From IMG/VR virus record IMGVR_UViG_3300049489_000400, positions 34,718 to 98,717 of that record: a stretch of DNA of 64,000 nucleotides, one strand, 5' to 3'. Positions within the stretch are counted from its first letter, which is position 1, and each line of letters starts with the position of its first letter. The notes below the pieces were generated by a model. The model was given only the letters and a program-made list of their open reading frames with translations, was not told where the DNA came from and made no database searches. Positions 43,598-52,540 of the stretch are shown here, piece after piece. Position numbers and translations under genes: made by a program. The DNA comes from a virus.

Positions 43598-45091
43598 GTC
43601 GACAATACTGATTTGTTTTTCCAATTTTAATCTGTGGATAACATTAATCGGTAATTGTTTCGTTGCTTCGAATGATGTAACAGCATCCCCAAATTCTGCA
43701 TCATAACCCTTCTCAAATGAAGCATTATCGATGATATTCAAGATTTTTGCAGCATCTTTAGATTTGCTCAATACCATAGTTCCGTCATTTGACTTTCTCT
43801 GACCATCTTCACCGAAATTACGCTCAGTAAAGCCTTTAGTGATAGATTTGCGTCCTTGAGTGGAACCTGCCATCTGTTCGATAGTTTCTTGAGCCTTACT
43901 CAATAGTCCTTTAGTCTCAGCTAATTCCTCTTGAGTAGATTTCAATAATCCTCCTTGCTCTTCAATCTTGCCTTTTAGAATTTCTGTCTGTTCCATTTGA
44001 GCTTTAATCAAAGTAGCTAATGCTTTAGATTCTTTAGATTGTTTTTCTACTGAATCATTGATAGCCTTAACAAGTGAATTTTCCTTTTTACCCTTTTCGA
44101 TTTTTGAAGGTGTTGCACCAGTAGCTGGAGAAGCATTGTTTGTAGACAAATCTTTTTTCATTTCGTCCTCATCTTCCTCATCTTCATTTTCTTCGTCCTC
44201 ATCCTCTTCAGGGTCTTCATCTTTTGATCCGAATTGTTGCTTTGTGACATTCTCTGCGATTTCTTCTGCAGACATTTCAGAAACATCTTTGGATTTTTTA
44301 GCCTTTTCGATAAACGGATTATCTTTAAGGTCTAAACCAAGAACATCGATTGCCTTTTCAATATCGGCATCTGTAATCGTTTTACCTATCATTTTCTCTT
44401 GTATTTGAGTGAATAAATTATTTAACTTATCAGCCTTTTCAATACTAATACCTGGATAAGTGTCAAATATTTTGTCGTATCTCTCGTTAGAATCCATCTT
44501 TTTGATTTTGTAACCACCTCTATCAACAGATTCTTTCTTCAAGGCTGAACCGCTTTCTGTAGTCAAAGATTTCTCTTCTTCATCATCTACTAGAACACGT
44601 CCTTTAATAATATCGGCAAATGTTTGAGCATTTTTAGGCATATGAGTTATAGCTAACCCAGTGATGATAGCTTTCTTAACTATCTTAGGATTTTCTTCAT
44701 CTCTTTCAACTACTGTTCCTTCAATTGAATATCCTAAACGTCTTGTTTTAGAATCCAAAGCCATAACTTGAGCAACCTCATATACTTCCTGAGCTAACTT
44801 GGAATTAGGATAAAGATCAGTTTCAACATAAAATCCGTCTTTTCTTATCTCAGCTTTATGAGGCTCACCTATAATAGCAGCAGGACTGTTTTTAGATTGA
44901 TGATGCCAATTAACAACTCCAGATTTTTTAAATTCTGTAATATCAAATCCAGTTGGGTCTAAGAACTCACCGTCAGAATCTTTATCCATTGTAGATGCGA
45001 TTCCTCCTAATCTCATGATCTCATTACCCTCTTTGTCTTTCGCTTTTTGAATGACACCTACAGGACAGAAAAATTTAAAATTGTTGTTCAT
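43595..45091 (-). CDS. Prohead protease fused to scaffold-like region
   Basis: A 498-residue protein. The N-terminal ~170 residues are a prohead protease: RLGGIASTMDKDSDGEFLDP, VVNWHHQSKNSPA with the catalytic His, RRLGYSIEG with the catalytic Ser, and LAITHMPKNAQTF. Residues ~170-490 contain an acidic stretch and a long coiled coil (STQEELAETKGLLSKAQETI), typical of a scaffold. In such fusions the protease removes the scaffold and capsid N-termini during maturation. It lies directly before the major capsid gene. Confidence 0.87.
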   Translation of the reverse strand: MNNNFKFFCPVGVIQKAKDKEGNEIMRLGGIASTMDKDSDGEFLDPTGFDITEFKKSGVVNWHHQSKNSPAAIIGEPHKAEIRKDGFYVETDLYPNSKLAQEVYEVAQVMALDSKTRRLGYSIEGTVVERDEENPKIVKKAIITGLAITHMPKNAQTFADIIKGRVLVDDEEEKSLTTESGSALKKESVDRGGYKIKKMDSNERYDKIFDTYPGISIEKADKLNNLFTQIQEKMIGKTITDADIEKAIDVLGLDLKDNPFIEKAKKSKDVSEMSAEEIAENVTKQQFGSKDEDPEEDEDEENEDEEDEDEMKKDLSTNNASPATGATPSKIEKGKKENSLVKAINDSVEKQSKESKALATLIKAQMEQTEILKGKIEEQGGLLKSTQEELAETKGLLSKAQETIEQMAGSTQGRKSITKGFTERNFGEDGQRKSNDGTMVLSKSKDAAKILNIIDNASFEKGYDAEFGDAVTSFEATKQLPINVIHRLKLEKQISIVD

Positions 45092-45109
45092 GTAAGATAT
45101 TTAGCTTGA

Positions 45110-45120
45110 TAATATCTGTA
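45110..45120 (-). promoter_or_regulatory. Intergenic motif TACAGATATTA before the prohead protease gene
   Basis: Member of the repeated set described at 43586-43597. Here the core begins 4 bases after the TAA stop of the gene ending at 45124, and lies about 20 bases upstream of the protease start at 45091. Confidence 0.4.
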
Positions 45121-45123
45121 AGA

Positions 45124-45534
45124 TTACAATTCTAATACTCCAATATCCATTTTGTTTAAGAATAGCCAATCGTATACAATATCAAGTTTATCTTTTTTAT
45201 CCTTTTCGATAAAATCTTTTTGAGATATACTTTTAGACATCAAATACTTTCTGAAGGATTCATTTAAGACATGAATCTGCTCAGCCTTCATAACTACAGA
45301 TTTAATTGACTTAGGTAAATCGTCAAAATAAAGTTCTTTGGAAATTTGCTTAGAGAATGAAGAATAGTCTAAGTCGCTAACCAGTGGAAATTCACCATTT
45401 TTAAATGGCAACAATCTATCTGCTTCTTTATCTGCTAAAGTCCTAGATATTTTACCTACTCTGACGTCTGCCAGCTTGTTTCGTTGTCTTTGAGATTCAA
45501 TACTCAAACCTTCTTCATTAACAAAATATTCCAT
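45124..45534 (-). CDS. Hypothetical head-region protein
   Basis: A 136-residue charged, helical protein with no recognised motif. It lies 3 bases after the ART/kinase gene and precedes the prohead protease. Candidates are a small internal head protein or an assembly factor. Nothing more can be read from the sequence. Confidence 0.6.
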   Translation of the reverse strand: MEYFVNEEGLSIESQRQRNKLADVRVGKISRTLADKEADRLLPFKNGEFPLVSDLDYSSFSKQISKELYFDDLPKSIKSVVMKAEQIHVLNESFRKYLMSKSISQKDFIEKDKKDKLDIVYDWLFLNKMDIGVLEL

Positions 45535-45537
45535 AAT

Positions 45538-47814
45538 TTATTTTTTACGAACAAGACACTTACTTCTATTTATAATTACGGCAAAATCTGTATTCCCACC
45601 CCAACCATTCTTTTGAATAATAGCATCATAACCCTTTATTGCAGCATAGAATCCTCTTGCTTCACCACCTGTCCTACTAGCTATATCAGCCATTATCTTA
45701 CTAACACTAGAACTTCCATTTGTTTTAACCTTATTGAGCTCATGTGTTATTTTGTCTAATATGTCTTTGTTTTCTTTGATTTCATTTTTGATATCAATCA
45801 TTTCTTTGCTAGACTTCTTATCAGATGTTATTCTCTCTTTAATTGTGTCGTTTATTTTAGCGAAATGATTTTGAACAAGATGTTCATTCAAATACTTATA
45901 GTGAAGATTGTAAGCTATGTGTTGAGAATTTTTCAATTTCATATCACTTCTTTGCGCTATACCTTCATTCAATATAAATTTCTCAGTAGTATGAGGCAAT
46001 GTTATTTCATAAGTTTGATTGTTTATTTTTTTAACATCTCCTGCTAATTTTTTAACTATTCCTGTGTAATATTCTACAGCTTTGCTAAATTTGTTCTTTT
46101 TCAAGTCAGCTAACTTTTCATAAGAATAATTCCCTGGTAAGCCTTGAACATTATTCAATTCATCGAAAGTGTCTTCATCCCATCCCATTTTCTCTTTAGT
46201 GGTTTGTTCGATTTTCTTTTCGATTTCATCTTGTTTCTTTTCTAAATCGTAAACTGTTTGTTTTGCGTCATCATATTTATTTTTGAGTTCCTTGAATTCA
46301 GAACCAAAAAATTCTTCAGACATCATAGAATCTAATTCGTCTGTATAGATAACCTTTGCATCTGAAGGTATGCATATATCCATAACGCCAGTATCTTTAT
46401 AACCAGCGTATTCGTATGCTATTTGGTAATCGTGATTTGGTGGTGGAGGATTTTTCTTAGGCTTGTTTACAGCGCCATAAATACCTGCACCATACATACC
46501 TACTCTACCATAAAAGCAGTCTTCATTTTCAGTAAAGTCCTTTAGAAGTTCTTGAGCTGTTCTTCCATTGAATCCTTGAACACCTCTATTAACCATAAAT
46601 GCCCCATCTTCAGAAATAGCCTTTTCAAAAGTCTGATCATCTACTTCAGTAGCAACTTTGTCAAAACCTCTTAATTTACAAATATTTGATAAGAAGTTCC
46701 AACCGTGAGTATTATCACTGTTCCACATACCTCCAGCGTCAGACAATGCCTTTTCCATCTCTTTTTCGCTTAATTCTCGGTATGGGTCTTTAGATTCGTC
46801 TAAATCCTCCAATCTGAGTTCTAAACTAGCGAATCTATTATGCATTTTCAAATTCAAATCATCATCCTCAATCATAGACAAAATAATGTCTTTCTTTTTA
46901 AGGATTTTTTTGATTTGTTTATTTATGTCTTTCTGAGTCAGTCCAGAAGTCATTTGTATGTTATTGGAAACCATAGATTCCAATTCATTAACCTCATCTT
47001 CAAAATGATTACCCTTATCTCTACCTTGAGCAGAAAACCTTAAAGAACCGCCATTATCTACACGATAAATTTTACCATCGTCCTTATTGATAAGTATATT
47101 GTCATTCTTGTATGCATCCCAATTAGCCAAAAGACAATCAGCTACGAAATTATTCAATATATCCTTACGAATATCATCTGTAAGATTTGAATTAGCAACC
47201 TCCGTATTAGGCATATACTCAGATAAGATGAGTGATCCAGATTTTGACTTGTAAAGTTTCATATTTGGAACACTTATTCCTAAGCAGGAATATATGGAAT
47301 TAGCAAGATATTCTTCTTCAACATGAGCTGCTGAAGCACCTTTTTTCATTACGTACTCCTTACCAGTATTCTTGTCTTTAACAAGTTGAGCACCAGTAGA
47401 ACCTCCTAAAGATTTAACTATCTCAATATCTGATAGACTCGGAAAATTTTCTGTATCAAAGAAGTCTTCTGGGCTTGCTGATTTACTGGATGAATCTTTC
47501 TTGTCCTTGTTTACAACTTTTCTCCAATCTAGTTTTCCAGAAGGGGTCATCTTAACAACATAAGTTATTCCGTTCTTAACTTTCGTTTGACCTAGTTGTA
47601 ATGCTTTCATTAATTCTTGATCAGGAATTAAACCGTTCAAGGAATCGTGAAAAGTTTTTGATTTGATAATTTCATAATTATCATCTGGAGAAAAGTTGAT
47701 TGCTTTCGAGAAATTATCAAAAGCATTAATCAACGTTTCGTCATCTACCTCTCCTTTGAAATTAGCTACCGCTACAACATTGAGAGACTTTTTCAATCTT
47801 TCAAAATTGTCCAT
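45538..47814 (-). CDS. Kinase-like plus ADP-ribosyltransferase virion protein (candidate packaged effector)
   Basis: A 758-residue protein. Residues 74-100 carry a motif (TKV..GIT...SGK.DWRKV) shared with the next upstream gene. Residues about 130-290 look like a HipA/PI-kinase-type fold: glycine-rich LGGSTGAQLV, then YVMKKG, EEEYLANSIY, NWDAYKNDNIL and RVDNGGSL. Residues about 400-500 fit an ADP-ribosyltransferase: VNRGV with Arg410, GAGIYGA, AYEYAGYKDTG. Its last strands are at 725-755 (FYAAIKGYDAII, then FAVIINRS). A long coiled coil lies between. T4 packages such transferases (Alt) in the head to modify host proteins on entry. Substrate and activity are unknown. Confidence 0.65.
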   Translation of the reverse strand: MDNFERLKKSLNVVAVANFKGEVDDETLINAFDNFSKAINFSPDDNYEIIKSKTFHDSLNGLIPDQELMKALQLGQTKVKNGITYVVKMTPSGKLDWRKVVNKDKKDSSSKSASPEDFFDTENFPSLSDIEIVKSLGGSTGAQLVKDKNTGKEYVMKKGASAAHVEEEYLANSIYSCLGISVPNMKLYKSKSGSLILSEYMPNTEVANSNLTDDIRKDILNNFVADCLLANWDAYKNDNILINKDDGKIYRVDNGGSLRFSAQGRDKGNHFEDEVNELESMVSNNIQMTSGLTQKDINKQIKKILKKKDIILSMIEDDDLNLKMHNRFASLELRLEDLDESKDPYRELSEKEMEKALSDAGGMWNSDNTHGWNFLSNICKLRGFDKVATEVDDQTFEKAISEDGAFMVNRGVQGFNGRTAQELLKDFTENEDCFYGRVGMYGAGIYGAVNKPKKNPPPPNHDYQIAYEYAGYKDTGVMDICIPSDAKVIYTDELDSMMSEEFFGSEFKELKNKYDDAKQTVYDLEKKQDEIEKKIEQTTKEKMGWDEDTFDELNNVQGLPGNYSYEKLADLKKNKFSKAVEYYTGIVKKLAGDVKKINNQTYEITLPHTTEKFILNEGIAQRSDMKLKNSQHIAYNLHYKYLNEHLVQNHFAKINDTIKERITSDKKSSKEMIDIKNEIKENKDILDKITHELNKVKTNGSSSVSKIMADIASRTGGEARGFYAAIKGYDAIIQKNGWGGNTDFAVIINRSKCLVRKK

Positions 47815-49259
47815 TATTTAAGCAAATCAAGTGTCTCTAAAGCCTTTTCTAAACTCATTCCAATCTCTGGTTTGATACCTTTCACTATGAATTTTTCAAC
47901 TTCTTTTTCCCAATCTTCTTCGTCACCGAAAAGCATTTTACCCATAACAGGGTCATCTTGAATCATCTTGTTAGCATTATCAATACTTCTCTTAGTTTCG
48001 ATAGCTTCTTTGAATGTTCTAGTGTTGAATTTTTGAGGGTCTATACTGTCAATATTATCGGCAAGTATCTTGAATACAGCATCTCTCTCTTTTATATCCT
48101 CCTGTTTGTCATCCAATCTAGGAACTCCAGTAAAGTTCATTTGATGCTTCAACTTGTCTACAAAATGAAGTTTTTCTCTTTTTGTAAATTGTATATCTTT
48201 TTTGATGGCTCTCGAATAGATTGCATTCATATGTTCATCTTTCGTAAAGTCGTCTTGATTCATGTTTGTAATCAAAAGAATCTGGCCAGTAAACTCAAAA
48301 GGATCAACATTTGAAGCTTTGTTTGTACTTTTCTTACCAACTATCCTTTTACCAGAAGACGCAGTTGCCTTCTTGAACAAACCTCTAATTTCAGGATTCT
48401 TTATAACCATATCCGAATCATCGAATACGATAGTTTTACCATTATGTTCTTGAAGTAATTTTGCAAACTGAGGAACTGAGTCAACTTCTGGAGCCTCAAA
48501 ATAGTCGTAATCGCCATCACCTGGTTGGTCTGTCTCTGGATCAAAAGGTTTTTTACCCATATACTTAGCCACAGCGTGGAAGTTATAAGACTTACCTACC
48601 CCAGCACCTCCAGAAGCAATCATCAATGGAGAACCTCCCTTTAAAAACTGCGCATACGTCTTATTCAAGACAGTAACCTCTTTTTCAGGTGGCTGGTAAT
48701 CAGGGTCATTTATTTTAAGATTATGTATATAATCATCCATTTCAATACGGTCTTTCTTAGTCTTTCCGTTATTGAATTTCTTTTTGATGTTATCTACATC
48801 TTGCCAGTTTTTAGCTTCATCCTCGTCAGAATCTGTATTCTTAGAAGTTGGTGCTGCAGGTGGTTTTTTACCATCTCCATCTCCAAACATTTCTTTTGCT
48901 TGTTTCATTTTTCCTGTATTCAGGTCAATGTCTGAAACATCTTCTCCACGCTCTTTCAACTCGTCATAAGCCATCTGTCTAAGACTTGGATCATTGTTTG
49001 GATTAGTTGCAAATGAAACTAATTTATCATTAGTTGTTTTCTTCAAATGTGCTTGAAGCTTCCCAGCTTTAGTAGTTGGAGTCTGTTCTTCATCGTCACC
49101 TCCTGAATCAGGCTTAGAATCTTTATTTGAAGAACCGGTTGATTTAACCTTTCGCCAGTCAAATTTACCACTAGAAAGTTGAGTCCACACTCTAGTTATA
49201 CCATCTTTACCGACTTTGGTTTCTCCAACCTGTCTAGCCTTCTCAATATTTTTGTTCAT
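47814..49259 (-). CDS. AAA+ ATPase encoded in the head module
   Basis: A 481-residue protein. Residues 8-38 share a motif with the kinase/ART protein (GETKVGKDGIT, then SGKFDWRKV). Residues 75-110 end in DELKERGEDVSD, which recurs at the C-terminus of the 60651-62369 product. The P-loop domain has Walker A GGAGVGKS at about 217-224, Walker B KTIVFDDSD at about 275-283, and a sensor strand ILLITNMN. It may be an assembly or disassembly motor, or a protein delivered with the DNA. It overlaps the kinase/ART gene by one base. An AAA+ protein here is unusual. Confidence 0.75.
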   Translation of the reverse strand: MNKNIEKARQVGETKVGKDGITRVWTQLSSGKFDWRKVKSTGSSNKDSKPDSGGDDEEQTPTTKAGKLQAHLKKTTNDKLVSFATNPNNDPSLRQMAYDELKERGEDVSDIDLNTGKMKQAKEMFGDGDGKKPPAAPTSKNTDSDEDEAKNWQDVDNIKKKFNNGKTKKDRIEMDDYIHNLKINDPDYQPPEKEVTVLNKTYAQFLKGGSPLMIASGGAGVGKSYNFHAVAKYMGKKPFDPETDQPGDGDYDYFEAPEVDSVPQFAKLLQEHNGKTIVFDDSDMVIKNPEIRGLFKKATASSGKRIVGKKSTNKASNVDPFEFTGQILLITNMNQDDFTKDEHMNAIYSRAIKKDIQFTKREKLHFVDKLKHQMNFTGVPRLDDKQEDIKERDAVFKILADNIDSIDPQKFNTRTFKEAIETKRSIDNANKMIQDDPVMGKMLFGDEEDWEKEVEKFIVKGIKPEIGMSLEKALETLDLLK

Positions 49260-49294
49260 ACTAATATGTTTAATTACTATATCGATGAATATTT

Positions 49295-49306
49295 TAATAT
49301 CTGTTA
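49295..49306 (-). promoter_or_regulatory. Intergenic motif TAACAGATATTA before the AAA+ gene
   Basis: Exact match to the motif at 43586-43597, again starting with the TAA stop of the preceding gene (glycosyltransferase), about 36 bases before the ATG of the AAA+ gene. Confidence 0.45.
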
Positions 49307-50734
49307 TTCAGTCCAATCTATTGGAAGTTCTACGTTGAAAAATTTAGTCATTACTTCTTCTGAATCTTTCAAAACCTTAGCTGAATTTTTACCCACTTCT
49401 AATTCTTTCAATCTGTTTTTATAGAATGCGATATCAATTACATCTTGCATATTATTTATTGGATCAAATAACATTTTAGCTAATCTGAAATTATGCTTAA
49501 CATCTTTTCTATATTGCTCATCTGACATTTTTTTAGCCTTATTCAAAGCCTCAGCGAATTGTTTAGGTGTTGCATCCCAAGGTATGAATATAGCTTTCAA
49601 TTCATCGTAAATTATGTCATCTATTTTACCCTTTTGTTTAACAAGACCTTTTGTGTCTCTCAAAACTGGATATGAACCGTTTATTATGGCTTCTATGGTG
49701 AAACCATTAAGGTGAGTATTTGAATATTGCGCATAATGTTTACTGAATGATGGGTCAATACAAAATTTAGAATTTTGCTGCATAAAATAAACATCGGAAC
49801 TTGACATGAATCCTTGATGCTCTAATCCGTACATTTCGGCTCTCTCCCAAAGACTCATACCTATATGCTCATCTAAACAATCAGGGTCAGTCTTTTTACT
49901 AACCATATATCTAGGTTTTTGTTTACCTCCTTCAGCGTCAGCCATCATATAATAAAGTTCTATCCCAGAACCAGCTGTAAATACAGTACTGCCCTTTTTC
50001 AAATGAGGAGTCATGGCTAATATGTCTTCCATCTTTTTCATAGATTTGAAAACATGAGCAGCGAAAAAATCAACTGGTCTTTCAGACATAGCCTTATAAG
50101 GTAATTTATCAGGCATATATCTTGAAGCGAAATTCAAGTATCTAGGAATAGCAATATTTTCACAACAATTATAGGCTGATGTATGTACACAGTCTAGGTA
50201 AGTTATTTTAGGTGCTAAATATCTAACCCAGCTTGTTCTAATGTCGTAATATCCGTCATGAACAGCAAAAACTTGTTTTATCCTTTTAGGTAAATCGAAA
50301 AATTTTGGCCAATCATGAAATCCTTTAGCTTCTTTAGTTTTAGTAGGCATAAAACTCCAAAACAATAAATCCGCATCCATTACAGCTTCATGCCATAATT
50401 CTAAAGCATTTTCTGCAAAAACAGGAATACGATTTGTATATGGAGGAAGAAACCAACCATAATAGGAATTTTTCCAGTAACCAGTAACTTCTGATTTCTC
50501 AAAACCTCCGTGTTGACTCTTATTGCTTTGTTTCGCTTGGAATACACCATCTTCAAATTCTTTTATTCTACGATGATATAAATCGACTGATATAGTCTTA
50601 TTATAAGTCAAAAATATAATGTCGACATCATGTCCCATTTCTTTAAAAGCCTTGACACGACCTTCAACATTTTGAACTATACCGCCATACTTTGCGACAT
50701 CAAAAGTACAAATTCTAATCTTTAACTTTTTCAT
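49304..50734 (-). CDS. GT-B type glycosyltransferase-like protein
   Basis: Starting at the ATG at 50734 gives 476 residues; an upstream start at 50776 would add a basic segment overlapping the previous gene and is less likely. The N-terminus KKLKIRICTFDVAKYGGIVQN, then VKAFKEMGHDVDIIFLTY has the Rossmann opening of GT4-type glycosyltransferases (G-G-I-x-x-x loop and GH-x-V). The C-terminal domain has FTIEAIINGSYPVLRDT, matching the donor-binding E-A-x-x-x-G-x-P-V region. Donor and acceptor are unknown; candidates are virion proteins or hydroxymethylated DNA bases. It is paired with a LmbE-like deacetylase just upstream. Confidence 0.7.
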   Translation of the reverse strand: MKKLKIRICTFDVAKYGGIVQNVEGRVKAFKEMGHDVDIIFLTYNKTISVDLYHRRIKEFEDGVFQAKQSNKSQHGGFEKSEVTGYWKNSYYGWFLPPYTNRIPVFAENALELWHEAVMDADLLFWSFMPTKTKEAKGFHDWPKFFDLPKRIKQVFAVHDGYYDIRTSWVRYLAPKITYLDCVHTSAYNCCENIAIPRYLNFASRYMPDKLPYKAMSERPVDFFAAHVFKSMKKMEDILAMTPHLKKGSTVFTAGSGIELYYMMADAEGGKQKPRYMVSKKTDPDCLDEHIGMSLWERAEMYGLEHQGFMSSSDVYFMQQNSKFCIDPSFSKHYAQYSNTHLNGFTIEAIINGSYPVLRDTKGLVKQKGKIDDIIYDELKAIFIPWDATPKQFAEALNKAKKMSDEQYRKDVKHNFRLAKMLFDPINNMQDVIDIAFYKNRLKELEVGKNSAKVLKDSEEVMTKFFNVELPIDWTE

Positions 50735-51401
50735 AATACTCTTCTGGTAACATCTTCTTAATATAACCCTGCTCAAAGAACAATAATGAACTTTGGGATT
50801 TATAGAAGTCCTTTACAAATTGAAATTTATTCGCTCCATCCTCTTCTTTGAGTCCTGTCAATTCATGAACTTGTTTCAACTTGAATTCAGAATTAGTTAA
50901 GCCTACAAAATACTCTTTATTTCTTCTTTTGTATGAATGAGGGAAATCACGGTAGAATAAGTGTGAGTGTTTTTCAGTTAAATTTCTAACTAACCAATGA
51001 AATGGATGACCTACTCCTAAACAAGTTACAATCAAGAATCCATCATCTGACAATACTTCAAGAATCCCATCTAATTCTGAAGCTAGTTTCAGCATTTTAT
51101 TTTCTCCTATTTTCATAAGGCAAAAACTCATAGCTGAATCATCCGACATCAGTTTTTTATCAGAATAGTATTCTTTATGAAAATTTTCAGAACTTACTTT
51201 AGTCCTAAGAGTGAAAAGCTCCATGTCGAACTCTTCGCAAAGTAATCTGTCTTCTTCAAGTCTTTTTTCGTTGTACTCTACGGTCAACATTATAACTTGA
51301 TCATATTTGTCTCTTTCTTTCAAGAAGTTAGCCGCACTAAAGATGATATCATCTGAATGGGGCTGAATCAAAAGCAAATTTCGCTTTTTATTTTTAGCCA
51401 T
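50715..51401 (-). CDS. LmbE/PIG-L-like deacetylase
   Basis: A 228-residue protein. The zinc-site motif IQPHSDDIIFSA (PHxDD at residues 14-18) and a later HPFHWLV are the hallmarks of LmbE/PIG-L N-acetylglucosaminide deacetylases. Spacing between the motifs fits the family. It sits next to a glycosyltransferase (20-base overlap), suggesting removal of an acetyl group from a sugar transferred by that enzyme. Both lie in the head module. The actual substrate is unknown. Confidence 0.75.
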   Translation of the reverse strand: MAKNKKRNLLLIQPHSDDIIFSAANFLKERDKYDQVIMLTVEYNEKRLEEDRLLCEEFDMELFTLRTKVSSENFHKEYYSDKKLMSDDSAMSFCLMKIGENKMLKLASELDGILEVLSDDGFLIVTCLGVGHPFHWLVRNLTEKHSHLFYRDFPHSYKRRNKEYFVGLTNSEFKLKQVHELTGLKEEDGANKFQFVKDFYKSQSSLLFFEQGYIKKMLPEEYYEKVKD

Positions 51402-51411
51402 ATGAAAAATT

Positions 51412-52314
51412 TTACGGTGTTATAGTAACTTTAACCTTGGAAGTTCTTTTTACTCCTTGAGTATTTCTTTTAATTACAAATCTCTTCAAGTCATCATCCC
51501 ATTCGCTATTTTCAGGAACCACATGAAGTATAGACCTTGCCCAAGGGTGAGCTGGGCCAACAACTGGTTCTTGATCTTTCTTTCCTATGTTATTACCATT
51601 AGCAATCAAGTCCTTTAATTTATATATTATCGGCTTTTCACCTGGAACCCCATAATTTTTTAAACACTGTTTGCAAACTCCTGGGAACGTCTGTTTGTAA
51701 ACTTGAGCGTCATCTCCATAATCTTCAAGTATTTGTTGCGCTCTTCCAAACCCATATGCTTCTTGAAGTATATAATTTGATATCCTGGAAAAATCTCTGG
51801 CCCAGTCTTCAGTAATTCTTTTCAATTCAGATGCTAGCCAAGCTTGACTTTTTCGGTCTTTGAAAGCCTTGATAGATTCTGTTTTGATTTTATCAGCAAT
51901 TTCCAATCTCTGCTTTTGATTAGCCATCAAAATTGTATTAGAAAAATTATTAGCAACTTTGTTTCCTAGACCAGATAAATCAATGAATGCTCTATTTTTT
52001 AAATGGTCTAGTCCAGCCTTTTGAGAAATACTCTTAGGTTGATTTAATCTTTTAGTAAACCATTTGTCGAATATCTTATTGTTTACTTTGTATGACTTAT
52101 TTCCACCTAAAGATTGAGCCATCATTCCGAAATAATAGGACTTGTCTATTTCAGACATAACATCTTCAAAATCTTCTGTATTTATACCTAATGCTTGCAA
52201 CATTATTATGTCTGAAGGAGACAAATACTCTAGTCCTAATTGACTACCGATAAATACAGCTTGATTTCTCTTGATAATGTCTATCATCTGCCATATTTGC
52301 TCCAATGTAAACAT
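51412..52314 (-). CDS. Minor head protein, Mu F-like / SPP1 gp7-like
   Basis: A 300-residue protein. The middle (IKAFKDRKSQAWLASEL, then RISNYILQEAYGFGRAQQI) and the end (FPGVCKQCLKNYG, then GPAHPWARSILHVVP) match the phage head-morphogenesis F-like domain. There the final HPxCRC is usual; here it is HPWARS, so the last cysteines are lost while the first pair (VCKQC) remains. These proteins bind the portal and may be ejected with DNA. The portal gene is about 7 kb upstream with fibre and lysis genes between. Confidence 0.75.
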   Translation of the reverse strand: MFTLEQIWQMIDIIKRNQAVFIGSQLGLEYLSPSDIIMLQALGINTEDFEDVMSEIDKSYYFGMMAQSLGGNKSYKVNNKIFDKWFTKRLNQPKSISQKAGLDHLKNRAFIDLSGLGNKVANNFSNTILMANQKQRLEIADKIKTESIKAFKDRKSQAWLASELKRITEDWARDFSRISNYILQEAYGFGRAQQILEDYGDDAQVYKQTFPGVCKQCLKNYGVPGEKPIIYKLKDLIANGNNIGKKDQEPVVGPAHPWARSILHVVPENSEWDDDLKRFVIKRNTQGVKRTSKVKVTITP

Positions 52315-52315
52315 A

Positions 52316-52540
52316 TCACTTATCCTTTAAGAATTTTACTAATTCAGTCATGCTTTTACCTACAACTTCTTTAGCGTACTTTGAGTTGAATGAATCTATA
52401 AAATCGTCCAACAATGGCTCATTCTCTTCTTTGACGTGTCTAGAATTAGTTGAATTGACATACTTGTTGACAAAATTAGCATTCAATTTCTCAACTTGTT
52501 TTTGTGCCTTCTCTATGTTCTCTACAGTATTTAGAATCAT
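52316..52540 (-). CDS. Small hypothetical protein
   Basis: A 74-residue charged helical protein (ENIEKAQKQVEKLNANFVN at the start). No family recognised and no membrane segment. It lies between the spanin-like gene (4-base overlap) and the minor head protein gene (1-base gap). Function unknown. Confidence 0.6.
   Translation of the reverse strand: MILNTVENIEKAQKQVEKLNANFVNKYVNSTNSRHVKEENEPLLDDFIDSFNSKYAKEVVGKSMTELVKFLKDK

Noticed and set aside
47814-49259. Large terminase identity for the AAA+ protein
   Set aside because: It lacks the terminase nuclease domain and has an AAA+ Walker B (FDDSD) with an ITN sensor rather than terminase motifs.
50735-50776. Upstream start for the glycosyltransferase-like gene
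   Set aside because: The added basic residues lie in the end of the LmbE-like gene and precede the natural Rossmann opening (MKKLKIRICTF).
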